From the NCBI RefSeq assembly GCF_000787775.1, contig NZ_BBPM01000037.1:1-38002 (forward strand): a stretch of DNA of 38,002 bases, given 5' to 3'. Position 1 is the stretch's first letter. Each line of letters starts with the position of its first letter. Shown here piece by piece: positions 8,464 through 14,936 of the stretch. The position numbers and the translations under genes were made by a program. Below the pieces are notes generated by a model that did no database searches, was not told the DNA's origin, and saw nothing but the letters and a program-made list of their open reading frames with translations. Source of the stretch: Streptacidiphilus carbonis. Lineage in GTDB: Bacteria > Actinomycetota > Actinomycetes > Streptomycetales > Streptomycetaceae.

Positions 8464-9249
8464 GTGAACATTTCTCGTGGCCCCGGACAGGCCCCCAAAT
8501 ACCAGCGGCTGGCTGCGGATCTGCGTCGCCGGATCATGACCGGAGAGTGGCAGGGCGGGGAACCGCTGCCGGTGGAAAACGAGCTCGAAAATCAATACGG
8601 GGTAGCTCGTAATACTGTCCGACTAGCAGTTGATGTGCTGGTCAATGAAGGTCTTCTGATCCGGGTCCAGGGAAAAGGCACCTATCTCAAGGACCATCCG
8701 GTTCTGGATCACCACGCATATCGAGCGCCGACCGATCCTGCGTTCGAAACTCCGCTCACCCCGCCCTCGCAGTCGTATGCGGCGGAGGCGGAGCGGGCCG
8801 GGCGGAAACTGACGGCCGACTTCCAAATGCTGATCGTACGAGCGACCACTGACATCACCGACCGGCTGCGGATCAAGGCCGGCGAGGCGGTGGTGCTGCG
8901 CCGGGTGCTCCGGCACATGGACGGCGAACCCTGGTCGATCGAGGAGAGCCACTACCCGGTGGCGCTCGCGGCCAGCACCGCGCTGATGGACCCGGACCCG
9001 GTCGAGGGCGGCGACGAGGTCGCGCTGGGGTCGGCCGGGCATGTGGAGATCGGCTGCGTGGACGAACTGGCCGCACGGATGCCCAACCCGGAGGAGGCGC
9101 AGTGGTTCCAGGCGGGCCCGGGCGTCCCGCTGCTGGTGCAGCTGCGCACCGGCTTCACCGAGGCGGGGCCGATCCGGGTGACCGAGACCCGCTACTGCGC
9201 CGACCGCAACCGGCTGGTGTACTCCCTCGGCCGGCGCGCCGGGGACTAG
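8464..9249 (+). CDS. GntR family transcriptional regulator (HutC/UTRA type)
   Basis: About 261 residues. The N-terminal winged helix (PKYQRLAADLRRRIMTGEW, LPVENELENQYGVARNTVRLAVDVL, GKGTYL) is followed by a UTRA effector domain (about 90-255) ending in RVTETRYCADRNRLVYSL. HutC-subfamily GntR proteins bind DNA as dimers and release it on binding a sugar phosphate, amino acid or related ligand. The GTG at 8464 matches the usual short N-terminus and lies just after a TACATT -10-like element; in-frame ATGs at 8431 and 8383 are alternatives. Codon use in the first 100 codons (AAT, GTA, GGT, CTA) is unlike the GC-rich second half, so the DNA-binding domain may have a separate history. Likely targets are itself and the divergent gene. 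Confidence 0.92.
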   Translation: MNISRGPGQAPKYQRLAADLRRRIMTGEWQGGEPLPVENELENQYGVARNTVRLAVDVLVNEGLLIRVQGKGTYLKDHPVLDHHAYRAPTDPAFETPLTPPSQSYAAEAERAGRKLTADFQMLIVRATTDITDRLRIKAGEAVVLRRVLRHMDGEPWSIEESHYPVALAASTALMDPDPVEGGDEVALGSAGHVEIGCVDELAARMPNPEEAQWFQAGPGVPLLVQLRTGFTEAGPIRVTETRYCADRNRLVYSLGRRAGD

Positions 9250-9264
9250 CCCGCCGGCACAGCG

Positions 9265-9325
9265 GACAGCCCCGCCGCGGGGTGCTCATACGGCGGGGCT
9301 GTCGTCGGGCCGCTTGCGGCCCGAC
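9265..9325. terminator. tandem bidirectional hairpin terminators
   Basis: Two hairpins sit between the convergent GntR gene and mrx1. GACAGCCCCGCCG (9265-9277) pairs with CGGCGGGGCTGTC (9291-9303), 13 bp without mismatch. GTCGGGCCGC (9304-9313) pairs with GCGGCCCGAC (9316-9325) across TT. No U-tract is present, but the position and stability support termination from both sides. Confidence 0.75.
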
Positions 9326-9344
9326 CGGCGTCTCGGCTCGCGGC

Positions 9345-9587
9345 TCAGACCGCGAGCTTCGCCTTGACCTGGGCCAGCGACGGGTTGGTCAGCGCGGAGC
9401 CGTCCGGGAACAGCACGGTCGGCACGGTCTGGTTCCCGTCGTTGACCTTCTCGACGAACGCGGCCGAGTCCGGGTCGTGCTCGATGTTGACCTCGGTGTA
9501 GCCGATGCCCTCGCGGTCGAGCTGGGTCTTCAGCCGACGGCAGTATCCGCACCAGGTGGTGCTGTACATGGTGATCGTGGCGGACAT
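9345..9587 (-). CDS. mrx1: mycoredoxin (glutaredoxin-like, CGYC active site)
   Basis: 80 residues with a thioredoxin fold. The redox motif is CGYC at residues 13-16 after MYSTTW, with TVPT and its cis-proline at 54-57 and FPDGS following. Mycoredoxins use mycothiol to reduce protein-mycothiol mixed disulphides in Actinobacteria. The start is the ATG with AAGGAG about eight bases upstream. The gene diverges from uvrD2, the same pairing as Rv3198A and uvrD2 in mycobacteria. Its upstream region contains an exact sigma-R-type promoter on the same strand, which ties it to the sigR-rsrA pair at the other end of this window. Length and motifs match the family with nothing missing. Confidence 0.95.
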   Translation of the reverse strand: MSATITMYSTTWCGYCRRLKTQLDREGIGYTEVNIEHDPDSAAFVEKVNDGNQTVPTVLFPDGSALTNPSLAQVKAKLAV

Positions 9588-9646
9588 CGAGGTCGCTCCT
9601 TCGTGCTTCGCAGGTCGGCGTTCGTCGGTCGGCGGGCCGGAGGTGG

Positions 9647-9673
9647 AACGCCGCTGTCGGGCGGAACATTCCC
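9647..9673 (-). promoter_or_regulatory. sigma-R-type promoter of mrx1
   Basis: Read on the minus strand, GGGAAT (9673-9668) is followed by exactly 18 bases and GTT (9649-9647). This equals the published GGGAAT-N18-GTT consensus for sigma-R promoters of S. coelicolor. It points to mrx1, whose start lies about 60 bases downstream, leaving a leader with a good ribosome site. Thiol-stress induction is inferred. Confidence 0.82.
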
Positions 9674-9756
9674 TGGCGCCCGCCCCGGCCATATCTACAC
9701 ACCGGGGCTGTGGACAACGGGGCCGGAGTGTCCGCCGGGCTTGAGAGGATGGGCCC

Positions 9757-12036
9757 ATGCAGGTTCAGCTCCCGGGCGCGCAGCCCTTCCCCCCGCAGGA
9801 CGCCGACGCCGTGCTCGCCGGGCTCGACCCGGAGCAGCGTGCCGTCGCCACGGCCCTCAGCGGTCCCGTGTGCGTCCTTGCGGGCGCCGGGACGGGCAAG
9901 ACCCGGGCGATCACCCACCGCATCGCGTACGGCGTCCGCAGCGGGGTGATGCAGCCGCAGCGGGTGCTCGCGGTCACCTTCACCGCGCGCGCCGCCGGGG
10001 AGATGCGCGGCCGGCTGCGCCAGCTCGGCGCCGAGGGGGTCCAGGCCAGGACCTTCCACTCGGCCGCGCTGCGCCAGCTCCAGTACTTCTGGCCGCGGGT
10101 GGTCGGCGGGGAGCTGCCACGGCTGCTGGAGCGCAAGGTCCAGCTGGTCGCCGAGGCCGCCGCGCGCTGCCGGCTGCGGCTGGAGCGCACCGAACTGCGC
10201 GACCTGACCGGCGAGATCGAGTGGGCCAAGGTCACCCAGACCGTCCCCGAGGACTATCCGGCGGCGGCCCGCAAGGCCGGCCGGGAGGCGCCGCGGGACC
10301 CGGCCGAGATCCGCCAGGTCTACAAGGTCTACGAGGAGCTGAAGCGGGACCGCGGGGTCATCGACTTCGAGGACGTGCTGCTGCTGGCCGTCGGTGTGCT
10401 GGAGGAGCGGTCCGAGGTCGCCGACCAGGTCAGGGCCCAGTACCAGCATTTCGTGGTGGACGAGTACCAGGACGTCTCGCCGCTGCAGCAGCGGCTGCTG
10501 GACCTGTGGCTGGGCCCGCGCTCCAGCCTCTGCGTGGTCGGCGACGCCAGCCAGACGATCTACTCCTTCACCGGCGCCACCCCGTCCTACCTGCTCGACT
10601 TCCGGGCGAAGCACCCCGACGCCACGGTGGTGAAGCTGGTCCGCGACTACCGCTCCACCCCGCAGGTGGTCCACCTCGCCAACGGGCTGCTGGCCCAGGC
10701 CAGGGGCCGGGCCGCGGCCGGCCGGCTGGAGCTCGTCTCGCAGCGGGACGCCGGACCCGACCCGGTCTACACCGAGTACCAGGACGAGCCCGCCGAGGCC
10801 GAGGGCACCGCCAGGAAGGTCCAGGCGCTGCTCGCGGCCGGGGTGCGGGCCAGCGAGATCGCGGTGCTGTTCCGCATCAACGGCCAGTCCGCCGTCTACG
10901 AGCAGGCCCTCGCCGACCTGGGCATCGCCTACCAGCTGCGCGGGGCCGAGCGCTTCTTCGAGCGCCCCGAGGTGCGCGAGGCCGGGATGCTGCTCCGCGG
11001 CGCGGCCCGGGGCAGCAGCGACCCGCTGCTCGACGGCGCCCCGGAGACCCTGGCGGAGCAGGTCCGCGCGGTGCTCTCGACCCGCGGCTTCACCCCGCAG
11101 CCGCCCGGCGGGTCCGGCGCCGTCCGCGAGCGCTGGGAGTCGCTGGCCGCGCTGGTCCGGCTGGGCGAGGAGTTCGAGGCGGCCCAGCTGGCCCTCGGGC
11201 TCCCGGCCGACCTGTCGGCGTACGTCACCGAGTTGGACGCCCGGGCCGCCGCCCAGCACGCGCCGGCGGTCGAGGGCGTCACCCTCGCCTCGCTGCACTC
11301 CGCCAAGGGCCTGGAATGGGACGCGGTGTTCCTGGTCGGACTGACCGAGGGCATGGTGCCGATCACCTACGCCAGGTCCGACGAGCAGATCGAGGAGGAG
11401 CGCAGGCTGCTCTATGTCGGGGTGACCCGGGCCCGGGCGCACCTCGGCCTGTCCTGGGCGCTGGCCCGCTCGCCGGGCGGCCGGGCGAGCCGGCAGCCGT
11501 CCCGCTTCCTGGACGGGCTGCGCCCCGGCACCCCGGTCCGGGCCGTCCGCGGCGCAGGGGGCGCCGGCGGGTCGGTCACGGGCGGCGCGGCCGGCGCGGG
11601 CGCGGCCCGCAGGAGCCGGGCCCCGTTGAAGTGCCGGGTCTGCGGCCGGGTGCTCACCGAGGCGGTGGAGCGCAAGCTGCGGCGCTGCGACGGCTGCCCG
11701 TCCGAGTTGGACGAGGGCCTGTACGAGCGGCTCCGGGACTGGCGCGGCGAGCAGGCGAAGGCGCAGAGCCTGCCGGCCTACTGCGTCTTCACCGACGCGA
11801 CGCTGATCGCGATCGCCGAGGACGCCCCGGGATCGGTCGGCGAACTGGCCGGAATCGCCGGAGTGGGCCGGGCGAAGCTGGACAAGTACGGTGCGGCCGT
11901 GCTCTCGTTGTGTCGTGGGGAGTCTCCGGGCGCCTCCGCGCCCGTTGAGGGGTCATCGGAAGAGCCGGACGAATCGGACGACATTCCGGACCTCTGGGAC
12001 GAGCGAGACACCGGAGCGAACTCGCTGGAAAAATAG
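9757..12036 (+). CDS. uvrD2: UvrD2-like superfamily 1 DNA helicase with HRDC domain
   Basis: 759 residues. SF1A motifs occur in order: Walker A GAGTGKT (43-49), TFTARAAGEM (Ia), VVDEYQDVS (II, about 234), GDASQTIYSF (III), LVRDYRST (IV), SLHSAKGLEWDAVF (V) and YVGVTRA (VI). The C-terminus holds the UvrD2-specific tetracysteine module CRVC...CDGC (about 626-649) and an HRDC domain (about 665-735), then an acidic tail. Mycobacterial UvrD2 is an ATP-dependent 3'-5' helicase involved in genome maintenance, and the tetracysteine motif is needed for unwinding. The ATG at 9757 has GAGAGG eight bases upstream. The gene sits between divergent mrx1 and downstream wblC, the order also found in mycobacteria. 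The wblC promoter overlaps the stop codon. Confidence 0.95.
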   Translation: MQVQLPGAQPFPPQDADAVLAGLDPEQRAVATALSGPVCVLAGAGTGKTRAITHRIAYGVRSGVMQPQRVLAVTFTARAAGEMRGRLRQLGAEGVQARTFHSAALRQLQYFWPRVVGGELPRLLERKVQLVAEAAARCRLRLERTELRDLTGEIEWAKVTQTVPEDYPAAARKAGREAPRDPAEIRQVYKVYEELKRDRGVIDFEDVLLLAVGVLEERSEVADQVRAQYQHFVVDEYQDVSPLQQRLLDLWLGPRSSLCVVGDASQTIYSFTGATPSYLLDFRAKHPDATVVKLVRDYRSTPQVVHLANGLLAQARGRAAAGRLELVSQRDAGPDPVYTEYQDEPAEAEGTARKVQALLAAGVRASEIAVLFRINGQSAVYEQALADLGIAYQLRGAERFFERPEVREAGMLLRGAARGSSDPLLDGAPETLAEQVRAVLSTRGFTPQPPGGSGAVRERWESLAALVRLGEEFEAAQLALGLPADLSAYVTELDARAAAQHAPAVEGVTLASLHSAKGLEWDAVFLVGLTEGMVPITYARSDEQIEEERRLLYVGVTRARAHLGLSWALARSPGGRASRQPSRFLDGLRPGTPVRAVRGAGGAGGSVTGGAAGAGAARRSRAPLKCRVCGRVLTEAVERKLRRCDGCPSELDEGLYERLRDWRGEQAKAQSLPAYCVFTDATLIAIAEDAPGSVGELAGIAGVGRAKLDKYGAAVLSLCRGESPGASAPVEGSSEEPDESDDIPDLWDERDTGANSLEK

Positions 12037-12067
12037 TTTGCGCCCGCAGCGCGGAGCACACTAGCGT
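12027..12067 (+). promoter_or_regulatory. wblC promoter with WhiB7-type AT-rich element
   Basis: GGAAAAATAGT (12027-12037) directly abuts TTGCGC (12038-12043), and TAGCGT (12062-12067) follows after 18 bp. An AT-rich block just upstream of the -35 hexamer is the known feature of WhiB7/WblC-dependent SigA promoters, where the AT-hook contacts DNA. The element overlaps the uvrD2 stop codon. Positive autoregulation is inferred. Confidence 0.65.
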
Positions 12068-12207
12068 GCCGGAGACGGTCGAGAACGAGGCCGTCACCAG
12101 CACCACCTGCAACACCCGCACCACCCGCAGTACCTGCAGTACCGACAACTGACCATCGAGGTTCCCGGCCCGCCGGGATCCGAGCACGCCGAGAGGAGGC
12201 GGACATT

Positions 12208-12519
12208 GTGATGACAACCCTGATCAAACTGACTGGTCGGCCCATGACCGCCGCCTGCCTTGGCGCGCCCGCCGCCGTGCTGCCCATCCCTGCCCCGATC
12301 CTGGCCGGGCTCGGCGGCTTTGGCGCCGGCTCCGACGTGACCGGCGTCGAAGGCGGACTGGCGACGTGGATGACGATGCGCGATGAGCGACCGATGTCGG
12401 CATCCGTAGCAGCAGTCGAGGCCAATCGGGGCCACGTCTATGCACCGGGTGCCGGAAACCACCAGCAGTACGCAAGCAAGGCCTACCGCGGGCCCGAACC
12501 CTGGAGAGATCGACCCTGA
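12208..12519 (+). CDS. upstream ORF (leader peptide) of wblC
   Basis: 103 codons in the wblC leader. A full AGGAGG (12194-12199) lies eight bases before a GTG that is immediately followed by an ATG, so translation is well supported. The peptide resembles no family I recognise: a hydrophobic Ala/Pro/Leu/Gly-rich stretch (about residues 15-40), then a polar Met-rich section and a basic, Pro-containing C-terminus. The final codons include the rare AGA and CGA and three CCC prolines. The ORF ends 22 bases before an intrinsic terminator, and its last codons contain a segment that could pair with that terminator. Its role is probably in its translation and not in the peptide: it senses ribosome inhibition, as reported for wblC/whiB7 leaders. 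Confidence 0.75.
   Translation: MMTTLIKLTGRPMTAACLGAPAAVLPIPAPILAGLGGFGAGSDVTGVEGGLATWMTMRDERPMSASVAAVEANRGHVYAPGAGNHQQYASKAYRGPEPWRDRP
12486..12495 (+). promoter_or_regulatory. candidate antiterminator segment inside the upstream ORF
   Basis: CCGCGGGCCC (12486-12495) can pair with the terminator 5' arm GGGCCGCGG (12542-12550) with a single bulged G. This pairing and the terminator hairpin are mutually exclusive. The segment lies within the last twelve codons of the upstream ORF, where a translating ribosome would mask it. Confidence 0.6.
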
Positions 12520-12533
12520 CTGAGCGTCAGGTC
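12512..12533 (+). promoter_or_regulatory. small hairpin over the upstream-ORF stop codon
   Basis: GAC-c-CTGAC, loop TGAGC, GTCAG-GTC forms a stem of 5+3 bp with one bulge that includes the TGA at 12517-12519. It may serve as a transcription pause or a competitor structure in the attenuator. This is a structural inference only. Confidence 0.4.
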
Positions 12534-12540
12534 GCCTTCC

Positions 12541-12583
12541 AGGGCCGCGGATTCCCACTCGGGAACCGCGGCCCTTCTGTTTT
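12541..12583 (+). terminator. intrinsic terminator (attenuator) in the wblC leader
   Basis: AGGGCCGCGG (12541-12550) pairs with CCGCGGCCCT (12566-12575), and TTCCC (12552-12556) with GGGAA (12561-12565) around loop ACTC. Only one unpaired A interrupts about 15 bp. The hairpin is followed by TTCTGTTTT, a true U-rich tract that is rare in this genome. It lies between the upstream ORF and wblC on the coding strand, so it would stop wblC transcription unless antiterminated. Confidence 0.88.
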
Positions 12584-12727
12584 CACAACGCAGTCCCAGA
12601 ACGCAGCGAACCAGAACGCAACGACAGAGAACACGAGGACAACGTGTCACCGGTGACCAGCCCGACCGCCCCGCACGCGCCCACCGCTTCACCCACCGAG
12701 CAGGCTCACCCCCCGGAGGTACCACTT

Positions 12728-13003
12728 ATGCAGCTCACCGCGTTCGGAGACGCCGACACCGTCGGCGCCCCCATCCCCTGTCACACCCTCGACCCCGAGG
12801 TCTTCTTCGCCGAGACCCCCGCGGACGTCGAGTACGCCAAGTCGCTCTGCGGGACCTGCCCGGTCAAGGTCGCCTGCCTCCAGGGCGCGCTCGAGCGCCG
12901 GGAGCCCTGGGGCGTCTGGGGCGGCGAGCTCTTCGTCCAGGGTGTCGTCGTCGCCCGGAAGCGGCCCCGGGGCCGTCCGCGCAAGAACGAGGTCGTCGCG
13001 TGA
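12728..13003 (+). CDS. wblC: WblC/WhiB7-type Fe-S transcription factor
   Basis: 91 residues. The four Fe-S cysteines are C18, C41, C44 and C50. WGVWGGE (61-67) is the WhiB turn that contacts SigA region 4, and RGRPRK (81-86) is an AT-hook, which among Wbl proteins marks the WblC/WhiB7 class. These proteins activate intrinsic resistance to ribosome-targeting antibiotics together with SigA. The ATG at 12728 has GGAGG eight bases upstream and gives the MQL N-terminus I recall for Streptomyces WblC. An in-frame GTG at 12644, with GAGG upstream, would add 28 residues and cannot be excluded. Expression is probably set by the upstream AT-rich promoter and attenuator. Confidence 0.95.
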   Translation: MQLTAFGDADTVGAPIPCHTLDPEVFFAETPADVEYAKSLCGTCPVKVACLQGALERREPWGVWGGELFVQGVVVARKRPRGRPRKNEVVA

Positions 13004-13365
13004 CCGCCCGCCCCACCGCCGCGAACGCCTTGCGGAGGTCCGTGCGCGAGGCAACCGCCAAGTCCGACCTGGCCGCACCCGCAGCCTTCCAACCGTCCAC
13101 CGATCCGACGTCCGACAAGCAGGCCCAGATGTCCCAGCTCACCAGCACCAGCACCGAACCCCGCCGGGGTACCGAACCGGCCACCAGCCCCCGTAGGAGC
13201 CTCCACATGCAACTCATGCCCGAAGCCCTGGCCCGTGTCCATATGCAGGAACGCCTGCAGGAGGCCGAGCACGAACGACTCGTGCGCGCCGTCCACCTCA
13301 GACGGCGCGCGGAGCGGATGACCCTGAAGGCGCGCAAGGCGCTCGCCGCCGTGGTCATGCAGTAA
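13000..13365 (+). CDS. small basic protein downstream of wblC, function unknown
   Basis: 121 residues if read from the GTG overlapping the wblC stop (GTGA), which has GAGG seven bases upstream and G/C-rich third positions throughout. The first 69 residues are low-complexity Thr/Ser/Pro/Ala. An internal ATG at 13207 has a better ribosome site (GGAG, seven bases) and would give a 52-residue protein made of one long Arg/Glu-rich amphipathic helix, EALARVHMQERL through RKALAAVVMQ. That helical part is probably the conserved core. I do not recognise a family. Coupling to wblC suggests it is co-induced by translation-targeting antibiotics. A strong terminator follows. Confidence 0.6.
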   Translation: MTARPTAANALRRSVREATAKSDLAAPAAFQPSTDPTSDKQAQMSQLTSTSTEPRRGTEPATSPRRSLHMQLMPEALARVHMQERLQEAEHERLVRAVHLRRRAERMTLKARKALAAVVMQ

Positions 13366-13410
13366 CAGCCGCAGTACCGGCACCACGCACCACGAACACA
13401 TCAGAACCGA

Positions 13411-13444
13411 GCAGGCCCGGAACCCGTCGCGGTTCCGGGCCTGC
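13411..13444. terminator. bidirectional terminator between convergent genes
   Basis: GCAGGCCCGGAACC (13411-13424) and GGTTCCGGGCCTGC (13431-13444) form a perfect 14-bp stem with loop CGTCGC. It lies between the small protein downstream of wblC (+) and the ABC1 kinase-like gene (-), where it can serve both strands. Confidence 0.85.
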
Positions 13445-13468
13445 GGGCTGTCCGCCGCCCGGCGCCGC

Positions 13469-14824
13469 TCAGGCCTCGGCCTCGGCCCAGTCCTCGGCCT
13501 CGGCGAAGCCCGGCAGCCACTCCAGCAGCTCGTCGCGCAGCCGGGCGGTCGCGTCCAGCTGGCAGAGCACGCCGATGGTGCTCAGCGTCACCCGGTGGAT
13601 CAGCAGGTACGCCGGCGGCAGGTTCAGCTGGCGGCCCAGGGCGTAGGCGGGGGAGCGCGGGTCGCCGACCCGGGCGGCCTGCGCGCGCATCCAGCTCCGG
13701 GTGAAGTGGAAGTCCTCGACCGCGGCGGGCTCGATGATCGGCAGCAGATAGTCGAGCACGGCCGGTGGGTCCAGGTCGATCGTCGGCTTGACGAAGCCCT
13801 CCTGCCGCAGCATCTCCAGTACCCCCTGGGAGTCGCCCGCCAGCGCCATCCGCAGTGCGGTGCCTATCGGCAGCGGCAGCCCCTCCGGCAGCCGGTCCAC
13901 CGTGCCGAAGTCCAGCACGCCCAGTCGCCAGCCATCGGCGGGGCCGTCGTCGACCAGCAGCCGGAAGTTGCCCGGGTGCGGATCGGCGTGCAGCAGTCCG
14001 GTGCGGGCGGGACCGGCGAACAGGAAGCGGGCCAGCAACTGCCCGGCACGGTCGCGCTGCTCCCGGGTGCCGCTGCTGATCACCTCGGACAGCGGCACGC
14101 CGTCCATCCACTCGGTGACCAGGACCTGGTCGCCCTGGGCGACCACGCCCGGCACCCTGATGTCCCAGTCGTCGGCGAACTCCTCGGCGTGGACCCGCTG
14201 TGACTGGGCCTCAAGTCCGTAGTCCAGCTCCTCGGTGACCCGGTTGCGCAACTCACTGATCAGCGGTTTCACATCGAGCCCGGGGATCAGCGGCCCGATC
14301 AGCCGGGCCACCCGGCCCAGCTGGGTCAGGTCCGAGAGCAGGGCGTCGCCGGCACCCGGGTACTGCACCTTGACCGCGACCTCGCGGCCGTCGCGCCAGA
14401 CCGCGTGGTGCACCTGGCCGATCGAGGCGGCGGCGGCCGGCCTGTCGTCGAACTCCAGGAACAGATCGCGCCAGTCGGACCCGAGCCGCTCGGCGAGCAC
14501 GGTGTGCACCGAGGCGGCCGGCATCGGCGGCGCGGCCTCCTGCAGCTTGGTGAGCGCGGCCCGGTAGGGTCCGGCGACCTCCTCCGGGAGCGCGGCCTCG
14601 AACACCGACAGGGCCTGGCCGAATTTCATCGCCCCGCCCTTGAGCTCGCCCAGCACCCGGAACAACTGGTCGGCGGTGCGCTGCTGCATCTCTGCGGCGA
14701 CGACGTCGGCGGGGCGGCCGCCGATCCGCTTGCCGAGGCCCAGGGTCGCCCGTCCCGCCATCCCCAGCGGGAGGGCGGCGAGCTTGGCCGTGCGGGTCAC
14801 GGCTTTACGCGGAAGATCGCTCAC
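13469..14824 (-). CDS. ABC1/UbiB (AarF) family atypical kinase-like protein
   Basis: 451 residues. It has the features of the ABC1/UbiB family: KGGAMKFGQ (KxGQ motif, about residues 62-70), the Ala-rich loop PAAAASIGQVHHA, the lysine in EVAVKVQYPG, TEELDYGLEA, the catalytic-type loop LLHADPHPGNF and the DFG-like VLDFGTVDRL. Relatives support ubiquinone synthesis in proteobacteria and mitochondria. Streptomyces uses menaquinone, so the role here is not settled. There are no membrane segments. The ThiF-like gene lies upstream on the same strand, 84 bp away, with a hairpin and repeat tract between, so co-transcription is uncertain. All family motifs look intact. Confidence 0.93.
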   Translation of the reverse strand: MSDLPRKAVTRTAKLAALPLGMAGRATLGLGKRIGGRPADVVAAEMQQRTADQLFRVLGELKGGAMKFGQALSVFEAALPEEVAGPYRAALTKLQEAAPPMPAASVHTVLAERLGSDWRDLFLEFDDRPAAAASIGQVHHAVWRDGREVAVKVQYPGAGDALLSDLTQLGRVARLIGPLIPGLDVKPLISELRNRVTEELDYGLEAQSQRVHAEEFADDWDIRVPGVVAQGDQVLVTEWMDGVPLSEVISSGTREQRDRAGQLLARFLFAGPARTGLLHADPHPGNFRLLVDDGPADGWRLGVLDFGTVDRLPEGLPLPIGTALRMALAGDSQGVLEMLRQEGFVKPTIDLDPPAVLDYLLPIIEPAAVEDFHFTRSWMRAQAARVGDPRSPAYALGRQLNLPPAYLLIHRVTLSTIGVLCQLDATARLRDELLEWLPGFAEAEDWAEAEA

Positions 14825-14862
14825 GCATGCCTCCCAGTCGACGGGCGGGGGTCGCCATCATT

Positions 14863-14936
14863 GTCCCTCAGAGCTCTGTCCCTCAGAGCCTTGTCAGGGC
14901 TCTGTTCCTCAGGGCTTCGGTTCCTCGGAGCCTTGG
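14863..14936. repeat. degenerate tandem repeat with hairpin at the end of the ThiF-like gene
   Basis: Four related units begin at 14863 and 14878 (GTCCCTCAGAGC) and at 14904 and 14920 (GTTCCTCAGGGC, GTTCCTCGGAGCC). Two lie in the intergenic gap and two inside the last codons of the ThiF-like gene. CAGAGCC (14884-14890) and GGCTCTG (14898-14904) form a 7-bp hairpin just past the ThiF-like stop codon, a possible terminator on the minus strand. Confidence 0.55.

Noticed and set aside
9709-9717. perfect high-GC DnaA box (TTGTCCACA, minus strand) upstream of uvrD2
   Set aside because: A single 9-mer is expected by chance about once in every three or four windows of this size on two strands. No cluster, AT-rich unwinding region or origin gene is nearby.
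12066-12152. 28-codon Thr/Ser/Cys-rich ORF at the start of the wblC leader
   Set aside because: Its GTG lies within or before the predicted -10 element, so the mRNA would begin after it, and there is no ribosome site. It would be reconsidered if the start point maps upstream of 12066.
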